NCBI GenBank assembly: GCA_963921195.1
Contig: OY992536.1
Span: 286,521,530 to 286,585,529 of the forward strand
DNA length: 64,000 nt
Source of the DNA: Pegoplata infirma
Taxonomy: Eukaryota > Arthropoda > Insecta > Diptera > Anthomyiidae
Reading direction: 5' to 3'
The position numbers and the translations under genes are program-made. Within the stretch, counting starts at the first letter, position 1; each line of letters opens with the position of its first letter. Positions 9,792 to 20,645 of the stretch are shown here, in pieces. The notes below the pieces were generated by a model, which was given only the letters and a program-made list of their open reading frames with translations, had not been told where the DNA came from and ran no database searches.

Positions 9792-11729
9792 TAAATCTGA
9801 AAGGTCGAATAAAAAACAACTTTAATTTTTAATGATATTTGGAAATTTTTAATACAGTTTTAAAGAAGATGTGCTAAAAGGCTTTTATATAAACATATGG
9901 ATGCAGTTAATACATTTTTAACATTTTTTATGCAATATTTAAATTTTTAGTGCAGTTTCAAAGAAGGTATGCTACTAATAGTAGGTTTTTTTAAGAATGA
10001 ACGCAGTTGATAAAATTTTATTATTTTTTAAATGTTTTATTACTAATTTCAAAATCCCTTAATAACATTAATAAAAGAAGACAAAATCTGTAAAGTGTTT
10101 CATTAAGAAAAAATCTTGTACCATAACAAAATATACAAATACCCTTACAATTTCTCTACTTCAGTTAAAGAACCTTAAAAAAAACTCATGCTCAACAAAT
10201 CAAAAAAAAAAATTTATAAAAATTATTTTTTAAATTATTTTTTAAATAAATAAACACAAAATCTTTAAAATGCCAAAAAGTCAAATTCAAATCGAATATA
10301 TAACAAAGAGCGCTAAAAAAATATATATTAAACAATTTTTGATTGTTGTTCTTATAAATGTTCTTGTGTTCATAATAATGTTGGATGGTGTTTAAAAAAT
10401 AAATATTTTTTTTACTTAACTAAAAAAAAAATTTATTAGCTTTAAAAAAAAAATAAAAAAAACAACATTTATAAAAACATTTTGTGTATATGTTTTTAAC
10501 AATAACTACAACATCGACATTTTTTTTTGGTTCGTAAAAATTAAAAAAAAATATGTAACATCAACTACAACATTACAACTGCTCACAATTATATTAACAA
10601 AACATTTTTTTTGTTAATTTTACAATATGTGTAATCTGGTTTTGCAAAAAAAATTAATGTTGTTTTTTTTTTAATGTTTTTTTTTAACATTAAAAAATAA
10701 TATAAATTTTTACAACATTTTTTGTTGTTGTTAGTTGTAGTTTGTAGTACAACAACAATTTGTTATTTGTTTTATGCGTATGACATAAATTTCACTTCAT
10801 TGCTTTTTATTTAATTTAGTTTTTTTTTTTTTAAATAAATAATAAAACAATAAAAATAAAACTTATGGTAAATAAATTGTTATTATTATATTAATATGCA
10901 ATTCAAAATTTAGTAGATTGTAATAAAAAATTAAAAAAAAAAATAAAATTATTAAAATTAAAATAAATTAAATAAAATAGAAGAACCGAAAAACTGTTTC
11001 CCAAGTTTAAACCTCAATAACTCGAACACTCTAAACAAAAAACTGCCCTGTAATTAAGTTTACACCTTAATTAATTCATGTCTATCAATTTTGTTAAATT
11101 TTTGCAAATTTTGAGAGCGGAATCGGGAAATTTAATGCATCAAGTCATATTTTTTTTTATTTTTGTTGCAAAATGAAAACTTGAATTTTTAAAATTTTGC
11201 CCGATATTTTTAAAAACGTAACTTTTGTATGGAACAAAGAAAATTAAAATCAACAAACATCAATTGTAAATCAACCAAACATGATATCAAACAAACATTT
11301 AGTAAAAACGGCCGCCAGTTTGTCCATAACACAAAACTTCGATTTTGTTTTCAACAAACTCAGTCAGGTAATTTTATTTCAAAATTCTTTTATCATGTCA
11401 AAAAATAGTGTTTGTTAAATTTCTTTGTTGAAAATAATTCATTTGTTGAAATAATATTCATTTGTGAGATCAACAAATTGTGTTTGTTGAATTTCTTTGT
11501 TGAAAAAAAAAAAAACAAAATTCTTTTTTCAACAATCAAAATTTACAAACGTTTTTGTTTTTTTGAAATCTTTTTTTTTGCACGCCAAAAAAAAAAAAAC
11601 CGCCTAGTCCTTTTTTTTTTTGGGCTCATTCTCTTTCTTTTCTCGTCTAAAAACATCATCCACTTTAAAATTGGAGTAACACCAAAATTTTGTTTAAATC
11701 CTATCCAGGGCGCCGTGTAAGGTAATCAT
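9792..11729. other. AT-rich sequence, no gene seen
   Basis: About 1.9 kb of AT-rich DNA with no recognised repeat ends. 10480-10800 has short ACAACA/TTGTTG motifs. 11410-11510 has a few TTTGTTGAA repeats. Open frames are short and biased to Phe/Lys/Asn. Confidence 0.5.
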
Positions 11730-11960
11730 TCTTTTAAACTTAATTTGAGCCAAATCCGATCATTTTAATCCGTGGCGGCCATCGATCAAAGTTTTGGTTT
11801 TTTAGAAACTTTTTACTAAATACTTTAAACTTTGAACGATGGGCGCCACGGGTAAAATGATTGGATTTGGCTCAAATTTGGCTTAAATAAAAGATTGTAT
11901 CAAGCTCTATAAAAGAATTTTTTTTGCAATTTTTTTGACAAATTTTAAATGGTGATATCT
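11730..11960. repeat. GGGCGCCACGGG palindromic repeat fragment
   Basis: Two facing halves around about 11810 contain AATTTGAGCCAAATCCGATCA and, inverted, its complement, each next to GTGGCG/GGCGCCACGGG. This family recurs at about ten places in the window. Confidence 0.75.
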
Positions 11961-12225
11961 CGAAAACCGCTCTACCGATTTTAGATTTTTTTTTTGATTA
12001 TTGTATTCAGCATCGGGGCTGTCAGACTTGGGGATTTATCCTCAAACTTGGGGATTTCATGCGAGGAAAATGGACAAGAGATCTTATTTGGGGATTGGGG
12101 ATTTTTATGGGGATTTTAAAAATATTTTTGGGGACTATTTCGGGATATTAAAAATTTTATCTATTTAATACCACAAGCTTTTTTTAATGTAATCAACGAT
12201 TTTTGAACAAAGTTTCAGTAATTAG

Positions 12226-12750
12226 TAGAGATGGGCGCGTGAGTGAATTTTGACTCACGCACGCTTACGCTCACGAAATAAAAATAATGCTCACGCACAA
12301 TCACGCACGAAATTTTTTTGTCTGCTCACGTACGCTCACGTGAGTAACTAAAATTTTTCTCACGCTCACGAAATAATCACGCTCACGAAGACTCACGAAA
12401 TTAAAATTAGCAAATTTTTATTTTACTTTTTTCGATTTCTTTTACTAAAAGTATTTAATTTCATTAAAACAATAATAAAAATCTATTTAAATTACAATTT
12501 TGTATTAATTACTCTCAAAGTTCAATAAAATTACCATTTTTTTTTCTCGTTTTCTGTTTCAAACAGCACAAAACAATCACGCAAACTCACGAAGCAAAAA
12601 TTACTCACGCACGCTCACGCACGAAACTATTTTTTATAATCACGCGCACTCACGCTCACGTGAGTAAAAATAAATTTCACTCACGTTCACGCGTGATTCA
12701 CGCGTGAATCACGTGAATCACGAAAAATTCGTGTCACGCACGCATCTCTA
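12226..12750. mobile_element. hAT MITE, TAGAGATG ends, CTCACG-rich interior
   Basis: 525-bp element starting TAGAGATGGGC and ending GCATCTCTA, with an exact 8-bp duplication GTAATTAG (12218-12225 and 12751-12758). Both subterminal regions are dense in CTCACG/CGTGAG hexamers, so it can fold back. No coding capacity. The 8-bp duplication and TAG ends indicate the hAT superfamily. Confidence 0.9.
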
Positions 12751-12824
12751 GTAATTAGCACTCTTTGGTACGAGTTTACGAATCGCATTCAGTAATTGCA
12801 GTAAAATTGCATCTACAGTATAGT

Positions 12825-13676
12825 AGATGCAATTTGTTAAAGACGAAGTTAACAATACTAACCGTTATTATTATCGAACGAGCATTTTTATAGAAAAATG
12901 TATGTAGGTAATTTATCAAGCTTTAATTTAAGCTTGATAGCGTTCAGATTGAGTAAATAATAAATGTGCTACGAGGGTCGATATGGAAAATGAAATTATT
13001 TATAGACATTTTTTAGAACATTTTTTAAAAATATTTCCGAGCCGATTTTTTCCAAGTTCAAACATTAAAAATTTAGAAAAAGGTCCAGTGGTTTTTATTC
13101 AGTGATCAAATAATTTTTTCAACAACCCAAACAGCAGGGAAATTTTTTAGTACAGTAGAAAAAATCCACATTTTTTTACCTCTTTCCTTCTTTTGACCAC
13201 CAATTTTTTGTAAACAAAGAAAAGATGCTATTGTTTATTAATTTTAGTACACCTAAGTGTAAGTCAATGAAACATAAATAAAATTATAATTTTTCTTTGT
13301 TTACAAAAAATTTGTGGTCTAAAGAATTGGAGGTCAAAAAATGTGGATTTTTTCTACTGTACTTAAAAAATTTCGCTGTTTGTTTGGGCTATTGGAAAAA
13401 TTATTTGAGCACTGAATAAAAGCTATTGGACCTTTTTTCAAATTTTTAATGTTTGAACTTGGAAAACATCGGCTCGAAAATATTTTTAAAAAATGTCTAT
13501 AAATAATTTAATTTTCCAGTTCGACCCTCGTAGCACATTTATTATTTACCCAATCTGGACGCTACTAAGCTTAAATTAAAGCTTGTAAAATTACCTACAT
13601 ACATTTTTTATAAAAATACTCGTTTGATAATAATAACATTTAGTATTGTTAACTTTGTCTTTAACAAATTGCATCT
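12825..13676. repeat. Large imperfect palindrome, arms ~390-400 bp
   Basis: 12825-13223 is the reverse complement of 13290-13676 with scattered differences, around a 66-bp centre. The outer boundary AGATGCAATTTGTTAA is also the right half of a small hairpin (12806-12834), so a third partial copy of the edge lies just outside. It has no coding capacity. Confidence 0.85.
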
Positions 13677-13930
13677 CCTATAAAAAGTTTCCAATGCATT
13701 GTCGCCCACTGTATGTCCATTTTTCGGCTGTAAATTGTATATTAACATTGGCGAAAGTCTCTATAACAAAAAATTTAAATTTAACATCCATTTTTTTAAA
13801 ATGAAAATGTTTGTGTGATTAAAAACACGTATTTTTTATTGTTTGGGGATTTTTGGGGGTAATTTTGTTATATTTTTGGGGACAACGAAAAAAAGTACCT
13901 GGCAACGCTGATCAGGATTTTTACGTTAAC

Positions 13931-14743
13931 AAAACAATTAAGAAAGTAATAGTTGATCAAGACCGACCATATAATACCCTACACCAGTGTTCCGCGGGAA
14001 ATGGGTCCTAAGGTTAACCATGGACCGATTGGATCTATCTATTGTCAAATCTTTTACAATTGTAAAAAAAACACTCACAAACCAAATTTCGGTGAAAGAG
14101 GATTCTATTTGTCGCCAATAAACCGATTAAACTGAATATCGGGAGAAATTTTTTTATGGGGCTTAAGTCCAAAAATGGTCCGATTATAATCAGATTTGAT
14201 TAGGTTATTAAAGTACGCGTTAAACACCCATAACCAAAATTGTAATAAAATATTTTTTATTTTAATGAAATTTGGGAGATTTTTGTGAATATCGAGAAGG
14301 CGGTTTGTAGGGGGGCTATAAGAAGGACTGGTCCGATTCCCCCAAAATTCGGAATGGTGATGTGTAAATATAAAACACGTTTACCTGCTAAAACGATATC
14401 TATTATAATACGGTTATTAGAGTCGTTTAAGCCAAAATTAAAGAGGACCTTTGGATAGGGGCTAGGTCTAAACATGAACCGATTTCTTTCCAATTTCAAT
14501 AGGCTTCGTCCTTGTGCCAAGAAAAACTTAATTTTAAAATGTTGATGAAAAAATGCGACCTAATTACATGGACAGACAGACGGACGGAGAGACGGACGGC
14601 CAGACGGACGGACATCGCTAAATCGACTCAAAAAGTGTTTCTGAGTCGATCGGTATACTTAACAGTGGGTATAGGACCAATATTTCGGGTAATTACAAAC
14701 ATCAGCACAAACCCTGTACCACAGAGTGGTGTAGAGTATAAAT
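13931..14743 (-). mobile_element. Helitron-like (HINE, subfamily B), near full length
   Basis: In element orientation it begins near 14743 with TATACTCTACACCACTCTG, has a GTCCGTC/CGTCTGTC block near 14575-14610, and ends with the hairpin GTCGGTC-TT-GACC (degenerate here) before TTCTTAATTG. The layout is that of Drosophila DINE-1 (INE-1), a non-autonomous Helitron relative. No protein is encoded; open frames here are chance. Confidence 0.75.
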
Positions 14744-14764
14744 AATGTATCGCCAGATATCTTT

Positions 14765-15111
14765 TTTTAGTTTTTCATTTTCAAAATTCCAAAATTTTGG
14801 TGGAAATTTTCCAAAATTCCAAAACTTTGATCGAAGGGCGCCACGGGATAAATTGCTCGGATTTTGCTCAAATTTGTTTTAAATGAAAGACTGTCTCAAG
14901 CTCTAGGAAAGGTCAAGAGAATGAAAATTTCTTGAATGTAGGAAAAACTCGCTATATTTTGCAAATTTAAAATAGCGATGTCTCGAAAACTGTTCGACAG
15001 ATTTTAAAACTTTTATGATATTGGTGCTCAGCGCATCAAAATTAATAAATATGATTAGTCAAAAGATAATTTTTTTTTAAATTTTTCAAAAATCCAAAAC
15101 TTTGACCGCCG
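14765..15111. repeat. GGGCGCCACGGG repeat, left part
   Basis: Continues at 17445 after the Transib-like insertion. It has TTTGATCGAAGGGCGCCACGG, then GATGTCTCGAAAACTG and TTTGACCGCCG at the junction. Related to 50700-51925. Confidence 0.7.
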
Positions 15112-15149
15112 CACAGTGATTCGTTCCCATATATCGAGTGGGCAAAAAT

Positions 15150-16015
15150 AGAATATTGGTCGCAGATTTCTGAAATTTGGTACACAAGCATTAAATTATC
15201 TAATCAAGAAAAAAACGAGTTTTTGGAAAAATCGGAGCAAGGACACGCCTACCCCCCATATATCCTGAAATTTAAATATGTGATTAAAACTACAAAAATG
15301 GTCACAAAATTCCCAAACTTTGTCATTGTTACCAATTTTGATATAGTATTTTATGTGTAAATTTTTTTCTAAATTGAAGCAAGGACTCGTGTGGCTGCCA
15401 TATATCCTTTTTCTTAAAAATATTGTAAATCGCTCAAAAATTACTCGATACCCTTGAAATTTTTTGTAAAAATTTGAATAAGTGATGTCAATGTGTGTGC
15501 CAAATTTCGCTGAAATCGGTTTTTTAAAACAAAAGTTATTTACATATCCTTTTTAAAAACTGCAATAAAGTGTTAATATAATTTAATCACAAAAATAAAA
15601 TAGAAAGAGTTGTCAAAGATTTTCCAAATTTGGTACGCAAGCACAAAATTAATTAGTACAAAAAAAATAAAAATTTTGAGCAAATCGGTCGAAGGACATT
15701 TGTACCTGTCGTATGTCCTGAAACTTAAAAGTGGAGTTTTAGCCACAAAACTTGCTATAAAATTACTAAACTTAGTAATTGTCTTAGAAATTTAGATAAC
15801 TATCGATGTACAACATTTGTATTTTAATCTGAGCAAGGACTCGCGTGGCTGCCATATATCCTTTTTCTTGAAATCGCTGTAACTATTTTAAAAATCTTTC
15901 AATTGCTATCAAATTTTAAATATAGATTAGATCAAATGGCGTCAATAAGTGTGCCAAATTTCGTTGAGTTGCTTGCGGTAACAAAAAAGCTGTTAATATA
16001 TCCTTTTTTTAAATA
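15150..16015. repeat. Two-copy ~455-bp tandem repeat in the Transib-like element
   Basis: 15170-15560 and 15618-16015 share the same order of blocks: AATTTGGTACRCAAGC, AGCAAGGACTCG, GTGGCTGCCATATATCC, GTGTGCCAAATTTCG. Confidence 0.75.
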
Positions 16016-16164
16016 TAGTCAAAAATATAAAAATACATAATAACTGCAAAAACAAAACATTCGCAACACTTATTTCCGAAAAATAAATTTATTCAAAATA
16101 AGTTTTAAGTAAACTCGTTTAATATTTGCTTTATTCCTAAGTATATAACCCTTTAATAACAAAA

Positions 16165-17100
16165 AACTTGAAAAAAAAATTTTTTTTGGGTACTTAAAAT
16201 TTTTATTTTTTTTTTCGTTTTTTTTCAAAAACTTAGTTATTTTTATTATTTGATCGTATAGAAAACAGTCCAGGATGTTAAAAAAATCAATAAAAAATAA
16301 TTTTTAAGTACGAACTTTTTTATGTATCTCAAAAAAATTTTGGTTTTGATTTGGGATACCAACGAAAATCAAATACTGGTTTTTAAGCAAAATGGCCCAC
16401 TGTATACTTATTTTATCGAATTATTTACTATAAATTTATGGTATACAATATAATAAATCCCTTTATATATAAAAAAACACTAAAATGTTGATGTATTTTT
16501 TTAATTTATTTACAGTAAATAAAATAAATAAAAAAAAAATAATCCAATTTTAGATTTTTTAAAAAAAAATTTTTTTTCAACTTAAAAAAAAAACTTAGTT
16601 ATTTTTATTTTTTGATCTTATAAAACATAGTTAAAGCTACAAAAAAATAAAAAACAAAAAAATTTTATTCACGAACTTTTTTTATGAAGGCCATTAAAAT
16701 TTAGTGATTTTGGGGATTTTAGTAAAAGTCAAAGATAACTTTTAAAGCAAAACGGCCCACGTACTGCATATTTTTTTTCTGATTTTTTATTATATTTTTA
16801 CAGAATACTATATAATATATCAATGTGTAAAGAAAAAATATTTAATTTTGGATTTTTTTCTAATATTTTTTCCATTAATAATATAGCTTTTGAAAAAAAT
16901 TAAAAAAAGACACAAAAATAACCTAACTTTTTTTCAACTTCAGACAAAAACTTAGTTATTTTTATTGTTTTGCCTTATAAACCATAGTCCGAGCTATCGA
17001 AAAAGCGAAAAAAAAATTTTTTGACTCACGAACTTTTTTTATGCATTCCATCAAAATTTGTAAATTTTTGGGAATTCGGTAGAAAAAATATAGATTTCAG
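16165..17100. repeat. Three-copy ~360-bp tandem repeat in the Transib-like element
   Basis: ACTTAGTTATTTTTATT recurs at about 16231, 16597 and 16951, each followed by a conserved 'cgaactttttt' block. The first two units also share 'ggcccactgta/acgta'. Spacings are 366 and 354 bases. Confidence 0.75.
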
Positions 17101-17444
17101 AGCAATACAAAAATGTATTTTAAGATTAATTCTAAAAAAATGGAAATACAACATTTAGCTAATATATTAAAGTAACTTTTGCAAAAAAAAGTTCGTTGAT
17201 TTCTTTAAAATTCGATTTTTAATAATTATTTTAGTAAACCTATAAAAATCAATTTTTAGGTTTTAACACAATAGCGTTGAATTTCCATACTTTAGCGCCC
17301 TCTTGTGGCAACATATGACTTCTTAAAAATCAGGAAAGTACATATTTCTTTTAGTTTACTATTAAACTGTAAAAATACAAAAAATCATCAACATTGAAGA
17401 CATACTTTTTTTTTTGATTTTTGCCAATGAAACGAATCACTGTG

Positions 17445-17580
17445 CGCCGGGCGCCATGGGTAAATTTAATACGATTGACCCCAAATTGGAACACATAAGG
17501 TTCAAGCCTATTAGAATAAAAAAATGATCGGGCTTTGAAAATCGGAGAAAAAAATTTTGCCATTCAGAAAATGCCAGTCT
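17445..17580. repeat. GGGCGCCACGGG repeat, right end
   Basis: CGCCGGGCGCCATGGG through CAGAAAATGCCAGTCTTATG, matching the outer edge of the copy ending near 51925. Confidence 0.7.
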
Positions 17581-17789
17581 TATGCTGGACGAACTTCCCG
17601 CCTTTTATGACATCTAACCTAACCTTACCCTATAACTGCATTTTTTTAAAAAATTTTATGCATTTCTTTTACAAAAAGACAAATGTGACCCCTTATAAAA
17701 CAACTTCAGCACATAATTTTAGCTCAGAAGTATATTTACACAATTTTTTTAGTGTTTTTAACACTGCTATAGTAAAAAAATACAATAAA

Positions 17790-18230
17790 AATATGATTTT
17801 TCATATTTTTCCATTTTAAGCACTTTCAACCTTTGACAACCATTAGTGAAATTTTATATTTGTGGAATATTTTATAACTTTAAATGGTTATTTTATTATA
17901 ATTTTGTGTTTAGTTTTTGAAAAAGCGCTAAAATGACCCCTTCAAATGGCAATTAGAAGGTCAATATGTTCTAAGAACAGAACCGCCATGTAATATCACT
18001 GAAGACATCAAAACGCCAATTTTTTATATTTTTCCATTTTAAGCATTTTTCGCACAAACTTTCAATCTTTCACAAACCCTTGCGAAATTTTTATATGTGT
18101 GGAATATTTTAACCCTTTAAATGGACGTTTTATTAAATTCTGTGTTAAGTTTTTTAAAATGGACTAAAATGACAATTAGTGTGTTGATATGTTCAAAGAA
18201 TAGAGCCGCCATGTAATTGCACTGAAGACA
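17790..18230. repeat. Two-copy ~220-bp tandem repeat
   Basis: 17790-18009 and 18010-18230 share 'tatttttccattttaagca', 'gtggaatatttta', 'aaatgg' and 'gccgccatgtaat...cactgaagaca'. The second unit ends exactly where the next TIR element begins. Confidence 0.75.
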
Positions 18231-18403
18231 GTGACATGACATTATCCCCACGGACATAAGTAATCCCCATTTCCGTTGTAGGGATTGTGACCGTAATTAA
18301 TTCGGTAATTTTTCCAATAAAGGTAGTAGGGACTACGACCGAAAATAATTTGGACATTATCCCAATAAAAAATGCGTAACTCCCAGATTCATTGGGATAA
18401 TGA

Positions 18404-18457
18404 CCACGGGCTTAGGGATTACAAACTCCATGCATTAAACCTATCCTCTCCGGAATA
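18404..18457 (+). repeat. Hairpin module, partial copy
   Basis: GGGCTTAGGGATTACAAAC then CATGCATTAAACC and TCCTCTCC match the modules at 46737, 47866 and 48010, but the CCGGCC hairpin half is missing. Confidence 0.6.
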
Positions 18458-18491
18458 AACAGGAATTATGACCGAAATTGCTTTGGACTTA

Positions 18492-20438
18492 CAAGAAAGG
18501 TCTTTTACAGGGCACCCACCGATTGTCCTGCAAATGATTTTGGCGGTCATTACATATATACCCTAACGATTATACATTTTTGACAATTATGAAATTAACG
18601 AAGCTTCGGACACGAACGATACACCATTGGATTGGTCTTCAAAAAACCTTTCAACCTTTATAAAATGTTCATATAGTTTCTTTTGAAGAAATGGGAAAAA
18701 TCCTCAAAAAACTAAAAAAATCCCCTTTTTTCCCCTCCCCTTTAACCCGCTAAATGTGAGATTGGGCAGTCATAAAACAACAGGTAACACTTATTTTGCT
18801 CCCCTCTTTCCTATATGGGCACTTCCACCGAAAGGTCTACCAAGACCAAAAAACCAAAAGTTTTTGAAACGAATTTGTTTTAACATATTTTCATAGGAAA
18901 ACAATCAAATTTAACTAAAGTGAACAAATTTTACATTTATGCATACCCCATTTCGAGATATTCGAATGTAAAGTCGAGCAAGCCAATTTTTTCTCGTTGG
19001 GACATTTCTATTGCACCTTTTGTTTTGTTAAAAGTTCTTAAAGAGAAGCATTAAATATTGACTTTTGATTTTAAAAAATCTTTCTGGAGATACAAAGAGC
19101 TAAAAAAAATGCATAACAAACTATGCAATTCAAAAAATAACGGTTAGTTTTTGCTGTGCTTTATGACATATTTCGATGTCCCGTGCGACATTGAAAAACA
19201 ACATTTGTAATTAGTGCGTCGAGTGGACATGACGAAAGTTCATCAAATATTGAGAACAAACACAGATTTTTATTACAATTAAAATAAAAAAAAAAATAAT
19301 TAAAAAATAATAAAATCTGTGATCTTGGTTCTTATATAAAGTTGTTCACGTGCGACATGGTAAGTGTGGATTTGAAAATTTTGAAAAAATATTTTTTTCT
19401 TAAATAAATGATTTACTTATTTTAATACATTCGGCGGAGAGAAAAGTTTAAGGAAGATGAAATGAAATTACAAGACAATAAATTAACAAGTTGAAAAGTT
19501 AAATTCGACTAGGCGAATCTATGAATACCCCCCACAATGCCCTTTTTAAGTGAAAGTAAATAACATTTTGGATTAGAAATTTTTAATGTTATGTAAAAAA
19601 TTTTTTTAAGTAATTTTTGAAAAAAAAAAAATATTTACAAAATTTTTTTTTGAGTGTAAAATTTTTTTTGAGTGTAAAACTTTTTTGAGTGTACTTTTTT
19701 GTGACAAAATTTTTGAGTGACAAAAATACGTTGTAAAATAGTTTTGTGACTTACCAATGTTTTAAAAACATGTTTAACGGGTTTTCAACACGTGAATTTA
19801 AGGTGAAACTATTCTGAAATTTTCGGTTTTGCTAATAACTTTTGAACCACTGAACCGATTTGGCTGAAATTCAATACGAACCAGACTAGGGGAACGAAAA
19901 ATATATATGCCAAGTTTTTTAAGCTTATTTATTTATAATTTGTTAAAAAAGAACAACAAAAAAAACATAAATATGATGATGGAAAAAAGGTCCCGTGCGA
20001 CATGTCCCGTGCGACAGTGATTAAAGTTAAATTAAAAAAAAAGTAGAAATAATTTTGAGGTAAAATTTTACAACTTTTAAGAGACATTATAAGCCAACAT
20101 TTCAAAATTAGTCGCATTGTGATATTGCCTCAGGTTTCGCTGAAATCAGAGTTTTGATTGATAGTCGCGAAAACGACTTCTGTTTTTTGTCCCGTGCGAA
20201 TGGTTGTCTTATTGGCGATTATCTCGAAAGCTTGAAACAATTTTCAAAATCAACCTGAGCAACAATTATAGAGCTAGTTAAGATCTATAAGTTTCCCCTT
20301 TTGTCAAGAAAAAAAATCTTTTTATTTTGACTTTTTTTTCAACTTTAATGTGTGCAACGGTCACGTTCGACATGATGGAATTGCCAATATGCAAGTTTTA
20401 AGGACAATCAGATGGTGCCCTGTGAAAGACCTTCCTTG
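18492..20438. mobile_element. Inner PIF/Harbinger-like element, 3-bp TSD TTA
   Basis: 1947-bp element with inverted ends CAAGAAAGGTCTTTTACAGG (left) and CTGTGAAAGACCTTCCTTG (right), flanked by TTA (18489-18491 and 20439-20441), inserted in the outer element. TTA fits the TWA target of PIF/Harbinger. The interior holds at least six TCCCGTGCGACA-like motifs (about 19178, 19346, 19991, 20003, 20187, 20353) and a truncated Helitron-like copy. No transposase is seen. Confidence 0.7.
19487..19925 (-). mobile_element. Helitron-like (HINE-A), 5'-truncated
   Basis: The plus strand starts CAAGTTGAAAAGTTAAATTC and a degenerate CGACTAGGCGAATC hairpin, the 3' end of the family. Inside are TTTTTTGAGTGTAAAA minisatellite units (19645-19725). 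Homology stops near 19925, before the TATACCC start. Confidence 0.7.
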
Positions 20439-20645
20439 TTAGTACCCTTAATATGAATGGGGGTTGTGACCGAAAAAATTGCGGTCGTAATCCCAACAGG
20501 GAACGGACATACTCTCTAAACGGCCTATTATGACCGTTTTGGAAAGAGTAATAGTTCCCAAATATGGGGATTATGACTGTAAAATACTCGGTCGTAATCC
20601 CATTTCCGTTATAGGGATAATGTCCGTGGGGATTTGTCCTGTCAC

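Larger units (their letters stand above)
12008..13911. mobile_element. Probable hAT-like unit with TTGGGGATTT ends
   Basis: The left end (GGGGCTGTCAGACTTGGGGA, near 12015) and right end (CCTGGCAACGCTG, near 13911) look like hAT termini of the CAGsGTTGCCAG type, with TTGGGGATTTTT just inside both. Flanking octamers TTCAGCAT and ATCAGGAT match only partly. It contains a MITE and a large palindrome. Confidence 0.45.
15112..17444. mobile_element. Transib-like non-autonomous element, CACAGTG ends
   Basis: 2333-bp insertion with inverted ends CACAGTGATTCGTT (left) and AACGAATCACTGTG (right), and an exact 5-bp GC-rich duplication CGCCG (15107-15111 and 17445-17449); joining the flanks restores the surrounding repeat. 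Transib elements, relatives of the RAG1 recombinase, have CACWRTG ends and 5-bp GC-rich duplications, and CACAGTG is the V(D)J RSS heptamer. Left: heptamer, 23 bases, GCAAAAATA. Right, read inward: heptamer, 13 bases, GCAAAAATC. No transposase frame remains. The interior is a two-copy ~455-bp and a three-copy ~360-bp tandem repeat. Confidence 0.8.
18231..20645. mobile_element. Outer TIR element, GTGACA...ATCCCCACGGAC ends
   Basis: The left end (GTGACATGACATTATCCCC) and right end (GGGGATTTGTCCTGTCAC) are inverted, and the match continues inward through CCCATTTCCGTTRTAGGGAT. Subterminal GGATTATGACCG-type repeats occur on both sides. It is split by an inner element at 18492-20438. No duplication of the flanks is clear. 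Non-coding. Confidence 0.7.
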
